Of a stretch of DNA of 64,000 bases, positions 24,192 to 33,292 are shown piece after piece. Source of the DNA: Weissella coleopterorum (lineage in GTDB: Bacteria; Bacillota; Bacilli; Lactobacillales; Lactobacillaceae); assembly GCF_011304355.1 (NCBI RefSeq), contig NZ_CP049888.1, forward strand, positions 248,001 through 312,000. The letters run 5' to 3'. Both the position numbers and the translations under genes were made by a program. Within the stretch, counting starts at the first letter, position 1. Every line of letters begins with the position of its first letter. The notes beneath the pieces are model-generated. The model saw nothing but the letters and a program-made list of their open reading frames with translations. It was not told the DNA's origin and did not search any database.

Positions 24192-24650
24192 ATGACTCAA
24201 GTTAATGACAAAAGTACAGTTAATGACATTAAAAAGTTTTTAGATGAAAATGGTATTGAGTATTCAGGATCATTGAGTAAGAGTGAATTATTGAATTTAA
24301 TTCCTTTAGAAGAGGATAATTCGGAATCAGATCCTATGGAGGACGTTACCACTAATACCCCGACAAAAAATCCGAAGCCAGAAACTTCTGATTCAATTGT
24401 TGATATTCCAGATGTGCCTTATGTACCAACAGAGCCGGCTAGTGATTCTTGGTCAGATATTATCATGGGTGGAAACAGCAAAGGCGGACCAACTAATGAT
24501 ATTCCAGATGAAAATTATTACACGGTAGTTGAGGGGGACACTTTGGTGGCTATTGCAAATAAGTTTGCTAAATCAGTTGCTAAGATTAAGAAGTTAAATA
24601 ACATGACTTCTAACGTTGTTAGAGTTGGCCGTAAATTGAGATTGGTGTAA
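24192..24650 (+). CDS. Virion-region protein with HeH-like and LysM domains
   Basis: 152 residues. Residues about 9-38 (DIKKFLDENGIEYSGSLSKSELLNLIP) form a HeH/SAP-like helix-extension-helix; residues about 108-152 (YYTVVEGDTLVAIANKFAKSVAKIKKLNN...VGRKLRLV) are a complete LysM peptidoglycan-binding domain; a Pro/Ser/Asp-rich linker joins them. It lies between capsid and head-tail connector genes. No signal peptide, so it is probably a virion component rather than a secreted protein. Confidence 0.75.
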   Translation: MTQVNDKSTVNDIKKFLDENGIEYSGSLSKSELLNLIPLEEDNSESDPMEDVTTNTPTKNPKPETSDSIVDIPDVPYVPTEPASDSWSDIIMGGNSKGGPTNDIPDENYYTVVEGDTLVAIANKFAKSVAKIKKLNNMTSNVVRVGRKLRLV

Positions 24651-24652
24651 TT

Positions 24653-24991
24653 ATGGTTAAAACAGCTGATGTAGTTGAAAGAATTAAAATAATCGCTCCG
24701 CAATTTAGTAGTCTTGATGATAAAACATTATCTACTCTAGCTAGTGATGCTATTTTAATTGCGGAAGCTGATGGATTTGTTGATCCGATGTTGGTTATTG
24801 CTGCCAGTTATTTAGCCGCTCACTATGCAAGTGTAGTTAATGGTAAAAATAACAATGTTGTGAAACAAAAATTGTCAGTTATGGAAGTTACCTATAAAAA
24901 CGATTCATTTAAAAGTGATTATCTTAATCAATACAATAATTTGTTAGACACACTAACCGATCATCATCGAAACAGAGTCACATTTATGTAG
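24653..24991 (+). CDS. Head-tail connector protein (DUF4054-like)
   Basis: 112 residues, helical, ending in the region YNNLLDTLTDHHRNRVTFM. The LVIAASYLAAHYAS helix and overall length agree with DUF4054 connector proteins, which form the first ring below the portal. Position right after capsid genes supports this. Confidence 0.75.
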   Translation: MVKTADVVERIKIIAPQFSSLDDKTLSTLASDAILIAEADGFVDPMLVIAASYLAAHYASVVNGKNNNVVKQKLSVMEVTYKNDSFKSDYLNQYNNLLDTLTDHHRNRVTFM

Positions 24992-25001
24992 GTGGTTTAT
25001 T

Positions 25002-25439
25002 ATGGATATTGGTTTTAGCACTACTGTTGAAAAAAATTTCGATTTTGATGAAATAATTACTCGTTTAAAGACCGTTGACGGTCAAAAAGTTGAAGCTGGT
25101 ATATTTGGTAGTTTTGCTCAAGATAAAGCTATGTGGAATGAATATGGGACGAGTAGGGGTATTCCTGCACGTCCATTCTTACGTAATAGTCAATATGAGC
25201 ATGAAGCTGAATGGAGTCAACAGGTTGGTCGGGATATGGTGAATGTTTTTAGAGGTAGTATTAGTGGACAGTCAGTTGGAGTTAAACTTGGGAAGAAAAT
25301 GGCTGATGATATTAAGTCGACGATTGATTCTGGTAACTTCGCTTCACTTGCTTTGTCGACTATCAGGCATAAGGGTTCAAGCCGTCCATTGATTGATACC
25401 GGTGATATGCGTGGATCGATTACACATAAGGAGCATTGA
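25002..25439 (+). CDS. HK97 gp10-like neck/tail-completion protein
   Basis: 145 residues; VEAGIFGSFAQDKAMWNEYGTSRGIPARPFLRNSQ is the typical HK97-gp10-type block (EYGT...IPARPFLR). Such proteins complete the head-tail interface. The last bases overlap the RBS of the next gene. Confidence 0.85.
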   Translation: MDIGFSTTVEKNFDFDEIITRLKTVDGQKVEAGIFGSFAQDKAMWNEYGTSRGIPARPFLRNSQYEHEAEWSQQVGRDMVNVFRGSISGQSVGVKLGKKMADDIKSTIDSGNFASLALSTIRHKGSSRPLIDTGDMRGSITHKEH

Positions 25440-25441
25440 TA

Positions 25442-25825
25442 ATGGCGTTTTATTTGGATATGGATTCATTGATTCAAATGTTTGGAGTTCCATTGACCGT
25501 CCTTGATGATGATAAAGAATCTGGGGAATGGGTTGATGGAGTGTGGAAGGAAGCACCAACTAAATCAATTGAACTGAATGAGCCGTTTCTAACATTTGAA
25601 ATATCAGGGTCCATACTAGCTGGATTATTGGAAAGCAATAATCAAGGCGACGATATGAGTGATAAGGCAGCATGGTTTTCAGAACATGATTATTCAGTTG
25701 GGACTAAAGTCATTCATAATGGAACCACATGGAAAGTGACACGAAAGCAATCATATTTAGATTATTCGAATGTTGTTCAATATGAATTAACACGGGAAGG
25801 AGGGCTTGATGGAACAGACTTTTGA
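25442..25825 (+). CDS. Minor structural protein of the neck
   Basis: 127 residues from ATG 25442 (AAGGAG eight bases upstream). Contains ESGEWVDGVWKEAP and SVGTKVIHNGTTWKV, a small beta-rich domain. Position points to a minor capsid/neck protein; no firm family. Overlaps the next gene by 17 bases. Confidence 0.6.
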   Translation: MAFYLDMDSLIQMFGVPLTVLDDDKESGEWVDGVWKEAPTKSIELNEPFLTFEISGSILAGLLESNNQGDDMSDKAAWFSEHDYSVGTKVIHNGTTWKVTRKQSYLDYSNVVQYELTREGGLDGTDF

Positions 25826-26275
25826 TTATGGCGGTTTATATAAATCCTTTTCTCAAATTATTCAAGAACAACAAAGATTAACAATGATTGAAGCGGGTGG
25901 AGTTGGTCAGCAACCTAATCCCCCTTTGTAATTTTCGATGTAATTAGTCCTCACATTAATATTTATGATGATCATGATATAAATGAGCACGAAATATTTG
26001 AAGCTGTTGTGAGTTTTACATTGTTTTCGTATACAAAGTTGCAAGCATTGAATTTAGCAGAAAATTTACGGAAATTAATGTATTCAGACACTGCACGAGA
26101 AGACTTGCGGAAGCAAGAAATTATTATTGTTGAAGTAATGCCTACAAATATTAGGTCAATTCAAAGCAAAGACAATGATAAATTCATGGTTGGATTTGAT
26201 ATGCGGCTAAGGCTTAGAGATCCGTATGGTGATGATATTCCAGAAATGGATTCAATTGAATTTAATGAAACTTAA
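25809..26275 (+). pseudogene. Neck terminator-like protein with -1 frameshift
   Basis: Frame from ATG 25809 reads 40 codons (ending GVGQQPNPPL) and stops at 25929. The -1 frame continues PPFVIFDVISPHINIY...IEFNET to 26275. A shift at CCCTTTGTAA joins the two to about 155 residues, similar in layout to phage neck terminator proteins. The sequence C-CCT-TTG fits the X-XXY-YYZ form of a -1 slippery site, directly before the stop; equally, loss of one C from a run of six would give the same picture. Confidence 0.65.
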
Positions 26276-26329
26276 GTCATCTATTTTTATGTAGATGATT
26301 TTTATTTAGAGTTATGAAAGGAATTTAAA

Positions 26330-27454
26330 ATGGCAAGTGATTTATTAGATGTACACGTTGTCTTAGATGTTCAAACGCCGGCCGTCCCATTAAATTTGGG
26401 AAATATGGCAATTTTCGTGGTTAGTCCGGCTGATCCAGGAACAGGTAACGGTTCTGGTGATGGAGGCGAAACAGAAACCGCATCAGTTGATACATCAAAT
26501 GTTTTAGAAGATGTTATTTTGTCTTCTTATGAAGAAATTAGTGATATAGGAATTGACTTGGGCGTAGAGGCTGATGCAATTGCAAAGGGATTCTTTGCAC
26601 AAACTGGTCATGGCAAGAAGCTATATATTTATGGAGTAGCTAACAGTCTAGATGCATCAGAAACTACTAAGAAATTTGACTTAGTTAGTGGAGATGACTG
26701 GGAATTCGCATCAATTATTCCCGGAATTGATAATGATATTACAGCGTTATCTAATGGGATTGAAGCAATTGGGCGTAAGTTCTTAGTATTAAGTGGAACT
26801 GGATTTGAAGGTGAAGCTTCAGAAACCATTGCTAAGTTAAAAGCTCTTGGGGAAGCACCATTCATTGATAACACTCGAACTTTAATGATTATTGGGACCG
26901 ATAAGGATGCACAATATAATATTGGAGCATTAGTTGGAGCTATTGGTAATAAGACGCCTGGATCTGTGACTTGGAAGTTCAAAGGATTGCAAGGTTCAAC
27001 GCCACTGATTGTATCAGGAGCCGTTGTAAAACAAGCTGTAGACTCTCATGTTAATTTATACGTTAATAAGGCTGGAAAGGATCAGACATCAGAAGGATTA
27101 ACATTGAGCGGTGATTATATTGACGCATTACATGCAGATGATTGGATTCGGGCTGAACTTGAAACAGAAGTTCAAAAGTTATTGCAAGATAACGACAAGA
27201 TCACGTTTGATGCTACTGGAATTGGTCAAATCGAAGCTGTTGTAACTACAGTCTTGCGAACTGCCACAGAAAATGGAATTATTCTAGTTGATTCTGAAAC
27301 AGGTATGGGTAAGTTTACTGTGACAGCATTATCTCGTGACCAAATGTCAGCTGCTGATGTCGCCTCTCGTAAATATAATGGATTGTCATTTGAATATACG
27401 CGAGCGGGAGCTATTCATGATGTAACTATTCATGGAACTATCGATAATATTTAA
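26330..27454 (+). CDS. Contractile tail sheath protein
   Basis: 374 residues. N-terminal block VHVVLDVQTPAVPLNLGNMAIF, middle SSYEEISDIGIDLGVEADAIAKGFFAQ, and C-terminal VTIHGTIDNI fit the tail sheath family in PBSX/Xkd-like and Listeria A511-type phages. Presence of a sheath shows a contractile, myovirus tail. Preceded by a weak hairpin with T-run (about 26276-26305). Confidence 0.88.
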   Translation: MASDLLDVHVVLDVQTPAVPLNLGNMAIFVVSPADPGTGNGSGDGGETETASVDTSNVLEDVILSSYEEISDIGIDLGVEADAIAKGFFAQTGHGKKLYIYGVANSLDASETTKKFDLVSGDDWEFASIIPGIDNDITALSNGIEAIGRKFLVLSGTGFEGEASETIAKLKALGEAPFIDNTRTLMIIGTDKDAQYNIGALVGAIGNKTPGSVTWKFKGLQGSTPLIVSGAVVKQAVDSHVNLYVNKAGKDQTSEGLTLSGDYIDALHADDWIRAELETEVQKLLQDNDKITFDATGIGQIEAVVTTVLRTATENGIILVDSETGMGKFTVTALSRDQMSAADVASRKYNGLSFEYTRAGAIHDVTIHGTIDNI

Positions 27455-27469
27455 GGAGGAATTTAAAAC

Positions 27470-27874
27470 ATGGCAGATAGTGGTATTAAATTGTATGACG
27501 CTAAAAGCGTCGTATTAACCGTAGATGGTGTAGTAATTCAAGGATTTCAAGATAACGATATGATCACCTACTCATTTAAGGAAGAACAAGTTCGTACATC
27601 TGTTGATGCACAAGGTGTTCCATCTTTGGCCAAGAACAATAATCACTTAGGAAATATTGTTATTAATTTGAGTGGTAATTCAAAATCGCATAAATTCTTG
27701 AATAATTTAGCGAATACACGTAAGGTATTTCCAATTGTAATTAAATCTGATCTTGAAAAGGTATCAAGCACTCAATGTATTATTGCCAAACCTGCAGATG
27801 GTGCATTTGGAAAGGATACACCAAAGCGGACTTATACTGTAGAAGCATTGTCTATGGAAGTAACTGCTCTGTAA
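27470..27874 (+). CDS. Tail tube protein (XkdM-like)
   Basis: 134 residues, beta-rich: GIKLYDAKSVVLTVDGVVIQGFQDNDMITYSF and a second strand set (HKFLNNLANTRKVFPIVIKSD). Directly after the sheath, as in PBSX and Mu-like tails. A strong RBS AGGAGG suits high expression. Confidence 0.85.
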   Translation: MADSGIKLYDAKSVVLTVDGVVIQGFQDNDMITYSFKEEQVRTSVDAQGVPSLAKNNNHLGNIVINLSGNSKSHKFLNNLANTRKVFPIVIKSDLEKVSSTQCIIAKPADGAFGKDTPKRTYTVEALSMEVTAL

Positions 27875-27898
27875 GAGTATTAATATATGAATTCGTTT

Positions 27899-27957
27899 AG
27901 GTCTCGATAATTTCGGGGCTTTTTTGTTGGCTTGGGTTCGAATCCCAAGTCAGCATT
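27899..27957 (+). terminator. Terminator-like hairpin and tRNA T-arm-like hairpin
   Basis: GTCTCGA-TAAT-TTCGGGGC followed by TTTTTTG (27901-27926) resembles an intrinsic terminator. It is followed by TTGGG-TTCGAAT-CCCAA and GTCAGCA (27932-27955), which has the exact form of a tRNA T-arm plus 7-base 3' acceptor strand. The matching 5' half (TGCTGAC) is not found upstream. It may hold down expression of genes after the tail tube. Confidence 0.5.
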
Positions 27958-28019
27958 TGTGGAATTGACCACATAAAATAAGCACAAGGCTAGGCCTTAA
28001 AACCACGGAGGGTTTAATA

Positions 28020-28385
28020 ATGACAGAATCCAAGACTAATCAAGCGGTAAAGAATGCAGCAGCAAAGTCAAAAGAAGCAGCAGCGAACGTGCCAGTTCCA
28101 CAAGTATCTAAGTATGGTAAGCAAGAAAATTGGACTTATACCGATAAAAACGGGAAGGAATGGGGCTATACATTCCAATATCCAGGTATGCGGACTGCAA
28201 TGGAAATTTTGGATAATTCACGTATGGCCAATGGTATTATTTCACGTACTATTTTCGCAGATTTGTTACTTGAACATGTTGTTGTGGATCCAATGAATTT
28301 GACTATTGATGATTTTGATGAGCGTCCAGGAATGAATGAGTTGATCGATGCGGCTGATGAATTTCTTGGAAAGATTAACGACTAA
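28020..28385 (+). CDS. Tail assembly chaperone (XkdN/gpG-like)
   Basis: 121 residues; basic Ala-rich N-terminus, then a domain (YTFQYPGMRTAMEILDNSRMANG...FDERPGMNELIDAADEFLGKIND). Just before the tape measure, as in all long-tailed phages. A second frame overlaps its end and is probably reached by frameshifting. Confidence 0.75.
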   Translation: MTESKTNQAVKNAAAKSKEAAANVPVPQVSKYGKQENWTYTDKNGKEWGYTFQYPGMRTAMEILDNSRMANGIISRTIFADLLLEHVVVDPMNLTIDDFDERPGMNELIDAADEFLGKIND

Positions 28386-28623
28386 CGGTTATAAAAATGA
28401 ACTGCATTTAAAGAAAGCAATTGAAGATAATTGGTATTTTGAATGGCCAGTTATTATGGGGATTGCTACAAGACGAGAAGTTGAAGTGGCGACTCAAAGA
28501 GAATTGCAATATTTAAATGGTCTTGCTGATAAAAAGCAAGAGATGACAATGATGCCATTTATGGGGAAGGAGGATAAAATTGGCAGGATATTCAACAACA
28601 ATCAATACGGAAATGCATGTTAG
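28348..28623 (+). CDS. Tail chaperone extension (gpT-like), likely frameshift product
   Basis: Frame 1 relative to the previous gene continues ERLTTNGYKNELHLKKAIEDNWYFEWPVIMGIATRREVEVA to 28623. It overlaps the first chaperone by 38 bases and has no clear RBS, so a +1 or -2 ribosomal shift near GGAAAGATTAACGACTAA (28369-28386) is the likely route to a fused G-T-like protein. The tape measure starts before its end. Confidence 0.6.
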   Translation: MRLMNFLERLTTNGYKNELHLKKAIEDNWYFEWPVIMGIATRREVEVATQRELQYLNGLADKKQEMTMMPFMGKEDKIGRIFNNNQYGNAC

Positions 28624-31600
28624 TGGGCTTGATCAGCTGGAAAGAGCAAGTTCCTTATTGGATAAATTAGAAAGTAAGGCAAAATCATTATCTGGTATTC
28701 ATAGCTCAGGCGGATCGTCAACTTTTAGTGGATATGTTGAAGGTGCAAATAAAGCTACAGCATCAATTGAGAAACTACATTCAATGGCCGAGAAAGCCAA
28801 TATAACTGTTAAGTCATCAAATAGTGAACAATTTGCTAAACAAGCATCAGAAATTAATAAAGTCACTGAAGCTTATAAGAAGATGGAAGCAGCGACTAAA
28901 CAATCTAATACAGCTGGAAATCAAGCACATCAAAATGTCGAAAAATTGAGTGCTGGTGGTGAAAAGTTACGAAGTTCATTTAAAGAAGTAGCATCAATGT
29001 TCTCAGTCGGAATGCTAGGAGCTTCCGCTGTTATGGGGGCAATGGACGGTGCTAAGAAACTTGTTGCTAATGGTTGGGAAACATTAAAACAACGTCAACA
29101 AGGGCAAGCTATGTGGGCTACATCTATTCAAGATGCCCATGGTGATGTAACCGGTAAGCGATTGACAGGTCAGGCTAGAAGAGCTAACGACGCAGTGTTT
29201 GCAACTTCTTTAAAGGCAGGTAATGATTTCGCAGAAGGTAATTCCATTGCTAAGCAAATCTATTCTTCTGATGCTGGAGCATATTCTGGAAACGTTGGAA
29301 AAACCAATAGTATGCTAAAAGGAATGTTTAACATTCAGGACGCTAATGCTTTGAATCAGCGTGAAATGGAATCATTTAAGACTGCAGTTGGTAACATTGG
29401 TGATACAGGTAAGATGTCGGGTACTATCGCCAAAAGTTTGAATTTATTAGACGGTAAAATCAGTCGCAAAATTAGACAACAGTACAAAAAAGAAACTGGT
29501 CATGAGTTAGGTAAAAATTCTCAGGGTGGTTGGAACTGGAAAGATGTTGATGCCCAAACTGCGTTCAAAGCCATTGATAAATATGGTAATTCTGGTGGTA
29601 TTGGTAAAGCATCCGAACGGTATAACTCCACTTTGCCTGGAATGCTTCGATCAGCTAAAGCTGGTAGCGGTGCTTGGATTTCTAAGATTATGGAGTCTTT
29701 TGGAAGCAATATTGCTAAGGGTGGCGCTTTTAAAGATTTAGTCGGCGGACTATCTAAAATGTTTACTAATGCAGGAGCAATCGAAAAGAATGCGCAGGGA
29801 GTTTCTAAAGCATTATCATCAGTGGCAAACGGCTTAGGTGGCTTTATAAAAGGAGTTGCACCTTATGCTTCAGCGTTTGGTAAAGGAGCGTTTGACGGTG
29901 TTAAATCTGTATTCAAACTAATTGAAGGATTTGGTAAAACGATTGGCGGTATTGGTTCTAAAATTGGAGATATGTTGCCCAAAGGTACTGCTGATAAACT
30001 CTCTGGATTTGTTGGAGAAGTTGGAAAAGTAGTTGGTGCTATTGCAGCCGCTAAAGTAGCTTTTGCCGGTATTAAAGGAAGCATGGGACTTTTGAAAGAC
30101 GGTGCCATGGGACTTGGTAAAATGATTCCAGGATTAAGCAAATTACTTGGATTTGGCAAAAATACACCAAAAAATGATTCTATTTTTAACAAAGCTACGG
30201 GTACATTTAGTGCTGCTGTTGATAGGTTTGCTGGTGGTAGCGCTGCGGGATCAGCTAGTGATTTATTAGGTGGATCAAATGGAAAAAAACCAGGAACTAG
30301 AATGGAACGATTACATGGTTCATCTAATTCAGGAGGATTTTGGGGTAATGTTAGTCAAAAAGGTAGGAGTATGCAATACCTCGAAACTAATGGAATGAGT
30401 AGAGTGGCTAGAACTGGCGGATTTAAAGGTAAATTAATGAACTTTGCTGGAATGGGTGTATCAAAGGTTGGCGCACTTGGAACAGCGGTAAGCGCAACTA
30501 AATTTGGTAGTATGGTTGGTAAGTTTGGTGGAGCAGTTGGTAAAGCGGGTAAGTTTCTAGGTAAAGGATTACCGGGTTTAAATGCTATTATGTCAGGCCT
30601 TGATGTCATGAGTGTTATGGGATCTACAAAATCTGGATCATTAGCTCGTCATAAAGGTGTTGGTGGGGCAGTTGGTGGCGGTGTTGGTGCCGTTGCCGGT
30701 GGTGCATTGGGATCTTTGCTTGGACCATTAGGTACTGTAGCAGGTGGAATAGCTGGGCAATGGGTTGGAAATAAAGTTGGTTCTTGGGCAGGATCGTTAT
30801 TTGGGGGAACCAAAGATAAACCATCTAAGGCAAGTCAAATTTCTAAAGCTCAATCTAGTGCACAAGCAGCTTATCAAAAAGATCAATTTGTTGACTCGTT
30901 GGGATCGATGGGAATTAGTAAGAAGGATTCTCAATCAGCATATAAAGCCATGGAGAAGGCAAGTAAGTCTACTAGTACAAAGCAACAAAAAGAGTTGTTA
31001 AAGCTTAATGATGCAATATCAAATGGGGATGTCGATCAGATAAAGACCTTAACTGGTCAATTGAAGCAACAACAAAAAACCAATAAGAAAAATATTAAGA
31101 AAGCATCTCCTAAAAAAGATAAAAAAGCATCAAAAGGTGTTTATGATAGTGATTCAGCGGTTAAGGAGCACGATAAAAACCGCAAGAAAATTGATAAAAG
31201 TACCAAGGGTATGTCTAAGAGTTTTAAAAACTTCAAAAAAGATTTTAATAAAAATTCTAAAGATGTAACTAAGCAAAACGATAAAATGAAGAATGCCAAT
31301 AATAAACGTTTAAGTAAAATGGGAAAGGATATTGGTAAGTCTTTTAAAAGTGCTAAAAAGAAGGCTAGTGATGGAGCTAAGGGTATTGGTAAGTCGTTAA
31401 AAAATGTTGGTAAAGGTGCAGAAAAAGGTATTAAGAAAAATCTAGGTAAACTGGGTAAATCGACTAAATCTGCCTTAAATAAAGCAAATAAATCAGCAAA
31501 AGGCGCTTCTAAAAAATTTAGTAAAGCATTTAAGAACATGGGTAAGGGCGCTGAAAAGGGTATCAAAAAGAATTTGAATAAAATTTCAAAAGTTACCAAG

Positions 31601-32716
31601 ACTTCATTGAATAAAGCTAATAAGACTGCTAAAAGTGCATCTAAGAAATTTGCTAAGTCTTTTAAAAATATGGGTAGAGGTGCCGAAAAGGGAATTAAGA
31701 AGAACCTAGATAAAATTTCTAAGGTAACGAAAACCTCTTTGAATAAGGCAAACAAAACAGCTAAGAGTGCATCAAAAAGCTTCAGTAAGTCATTCAAGAA
31801 TTTGGGCAAAGGTGCAAGCAATGGCCTTAAAAAGGAAATGAATAAGTTAAGTTCAGCAACCAAATCAGGAATGAATAAAGCCAATAGTGCTGCTAAATCT
31901 GGTGCTACAAAGATTACTAATACTCTAAAAAACGGAATTAAGGCGGGTAATGCTGCTAAAAGTGCATTTAGTAAATTGACTAGTAATGTTAAAAGCGAAA
32001 TGAACAAGGTTGATTCAGCAATTAAATCTGGTTCAAGTAAGTGGTCATCGTCAGTCAAGAGTGGTGCTGATAAGGCTACCAACTCATTAAAGACTAGTTT
32101 GAACGGAATGGTTAATGCAGCTAAATCAGCTACTAGTAAGGTTGCTAGTTCATTCAGTAAAATTGGAAGTTCAGCTGACACGGCATCGGGTAAAGTAAAA
32201 GCGCTTCAATCAGCGATTAATGGATTGAAGTCTAAGACAGTAACCATAACTGCTAATGTTACCGGTAAGGGATCTTCTAAGCTTGCTAGCGGTACGGCAG
32301 GTGCTCGTTCAGCGTTCTCTAGCCTTATGCCACATTATGCGAATGGAACAACTGCCGGAGGTCACAGTGGTGGTGCTGCATTAGTAAATGATGCACCAGG
32401 TTCAAATTGGCGTGAAGCATTCATGTTGCCAAACGGTCTAGTAGGACTATTTCCTAATGAACGTAATGTTCATACCGTGTTGCCACAAGGTACACAAGTA
32501 TTAGATGGTAATTCTACTCGTAAGATGTTCCCTAGATATGCAAATGGAACTGGTGGTGCTAAACAAGCGTTTGGAACTAGCTCAGGCGGAAGTAAAAGTG
32601 TGGAAATTAATATGAATATTAATGTTAATGGGAATGCTAGTGCCAACGATGCGGATACAATCGCAAATAAAATCGGAGAAAAATTGAGTATTGTTATGAA
32701 TTCAGTGACGATTTAA
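28580..32716 (+). CDS. Tape measure protein
   Basis: 1378 residues from TTG 28580, which has AAGGAGGA upstream. N-terminal coiled coil (about 10-120), glycine-rich hydrophobic segments in the middle (about 380-740, several possible membrane-inserting helices), then a lysine-rich repeat region (residues about 840-1130), and a conserved C-terminus. Sets tail length and passes DNA into the cell. No peptidase or transglycosylase motif recognised. Confidence 0.93.
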   Translation: MAGYSTTINTEMHVSGLDQLERASSLLDKLESKAKSLSGIHSSGGSSTFSGYVEGANKATASIEKLHSMAEKANITVKSSNSEQFAKQASEINKVTEAYKKMEAATKQSNTAGNQAHQNVEKLSAGGEKLRSSFKEVASMFSVGMLGASAVMGAMDGAKKLVANGWETLKQRQQGQAMWATSIQDAHGDVTGKRLTGQARRANDAVFATSLKAGNDFAEGNSIAKQIYSSDAGAYSGNVGKTNSMLKGMFNIQDANALNQREMESFKTAVGNIGDTGKMSGTIAKSLNLLDGKISRKIRQQYKKETGHELGKNSQGGWNWKDVDAQTAFKAIDKYGNSGGIGKASERYNSTLPGMLRSAKAGSGAWISKIMESFGSNIAKGGAFKDLVGGLSKMFTNAGAIEKNAQGVSKALSSVANGLGGFIKGVAPYASAFGKGAFDGVKSVFKLIEGFGKTIGGIGSKIGDMLPKGTADKLSGFVGEVGKVVGAIAAAKVAFAGIKGSMGLLKDGAMGLGKMIPGLSKLLGFGKNTPKNDSIFNKATGTFSAAVDRFAGGSAAGSASDLLGGSNGKKPGTRMERLHGSSNSGGFWGNVSQKGRSMQYLETNGMSRVARTGGFKGKLMNFAGMGVSKVGALGTAVSATKFGSMVGKFGGAVGKAGKFLGKGLPGLNAIMSGLDVMSVMGSTKSGSLARHKGVGGAVGGGVGAVAGGALGSLLGPLGTVAGGIAGQWVGNKVGSWAGSLFGGTKDKPSKASQISKAQSSAQAAYQKDQFVDSLGSMGISKKDSQSAYKAMEKASKSTSTKQQKELLKLNDAISNGDVDQIKTLTGQLKQQQKTNKKNIKKASPKKDKKASKGVYDSDSAVKEHDKNRKKIDKSTKGMSKSFKNFKKDFNKNSKDVTKQNDKMKNANNKRLSKMGKDIGKSFKSAKKKASDGAKGIGKSLKNVGKGAEKGIKKNLGKLGKSTKSALNKANKSAKGASKKFSKAFKNMGKGAEKGIKKNLNKISKVTKTSLNKANKTAKSASKKFAKSFKNMGRGAEKGIKKNLDKISKVTKTSLNKANKTAKSASKSFSKSFKNLGKGASNGLKKEMNKLSSATKSGMNKANSAAKSGATKITNTLKNGIKAGNAAKSAFSKLTSNVKSEMNKVDSAIKSGSSKWSSSVKSGADKATNSLKTSLNGMVNAAKSATSKVASSFSKIGSSADTASGKVKALQSAINGLKSKTVTITANVTGKGSSKLASGTAGARSAFSSLMPHYANGTTAGGHSGGAALVNDAPGSNWREAFMLPNGLVGLFPNERNVHTVLPQGTQVLDGNSTRKMFPRYANGTGGAKQAFGTSSGGSKSVEINMNINVNGNASANDADTIANKIGEKLSIVMNSVTI
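31409..31936 (+). repeat. Four 132-bp (44-residue) repeats in tape measure gene
   Basis: Units start at 31409, 31541, 31673 and 31805, exactly 132 bp apart. Each begins G(K/R)GA(E/S)(K/N)G(I/L)KK and contains the T(K)SxLNKANK(T/S)AK(S/G)ASK block. Protein repeats are far better kept than the DNA, because codons differ between units. The fourth unit is the most diverged. Confidence 0.9.
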
Positions 32717-32731
32717 TTATTGGAGGCATAA

Positions 32732-33292
32732 ATGGCATATTTAAAAAATTCCAAAGGACAAAAAATTGAAATAATGGTCGAATCTGAAAATGAATCGGTT
32801 GAGATGAATGTATCAACACATCCGATTGAAACAGGTTCACCGATTACGGACCACGTTCAGGCAAACAACAAGATATTTTCGTTTACAGGATTGATAATGG
32901 GACGTGATCAATCAGAAGTAGATAATCGATATATACAGCTTCTTTGGTGGTCACAAGAAGGTGAAGAATTACAGTATCACGGAGCTATTCGTCATGATAA
33001 TGTTATTATCTCTCATCTAAGTAAAACTTATGATGAGGGCGGTTTTGCAAATGCAGTAAAGTTTGAAATTGAATTGACAGCCCTATATAAAGTTAATTTA
33101 AATTGGGTAAAAAATAAAAACTATGGCAAAAAGCAAGCTACACCAAATGATGGGGTATGGGTTACGGTTGTTCCTGGTAATACATATTGGGGATGGTGGC
33201 AACAATACGGTACATCTATTGATCAGCTCAGATCATGGAATCATTGGCCAGATAGGCAAATTCCAGTTGGAGTGAGAGCGAGGGTTAAATAA
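32732..33292 (+). CDS. LysM-type tail protein (XkdP-like)
   Basis: 186 residues. N-terminal domain with SPITDHVQANNKIFSFTGLIMG as in baseplate hub-adjacent proteins; C-terminal segment TVVPGNTYWGWWQQYGTSIDQLRSWNHW...VGVRARVK is a LysM-like fold. Lies after the tape measure and before XkdQ, as in PBSX. Confidence 0.8.
   Translation: MAYLKNSKGQKIEIMVESENESVEMNVSTHPIETGSPITDHVQANNKIFSFTGLIMGRDQSEVDNRYIQLLWWSQEGEELQYHGAIRHDNVIISHLSKTYDEGGFANAVKFEIELTALYKVNLNWVKNKNYGKKQATPNDGVWVTVVPGNTYWGWWQQYGTSIDQLRSWNHWPDRQIPVGVRARVK

Noticed and set aside
31141..32181. Long minus-strand ORF opposite the tape measure (346 codons)
   Set aside because: It is the mirror of the Lys/Ala/Ser-rich repeats; Leu/Phe/Ala-only composition and no RBS.
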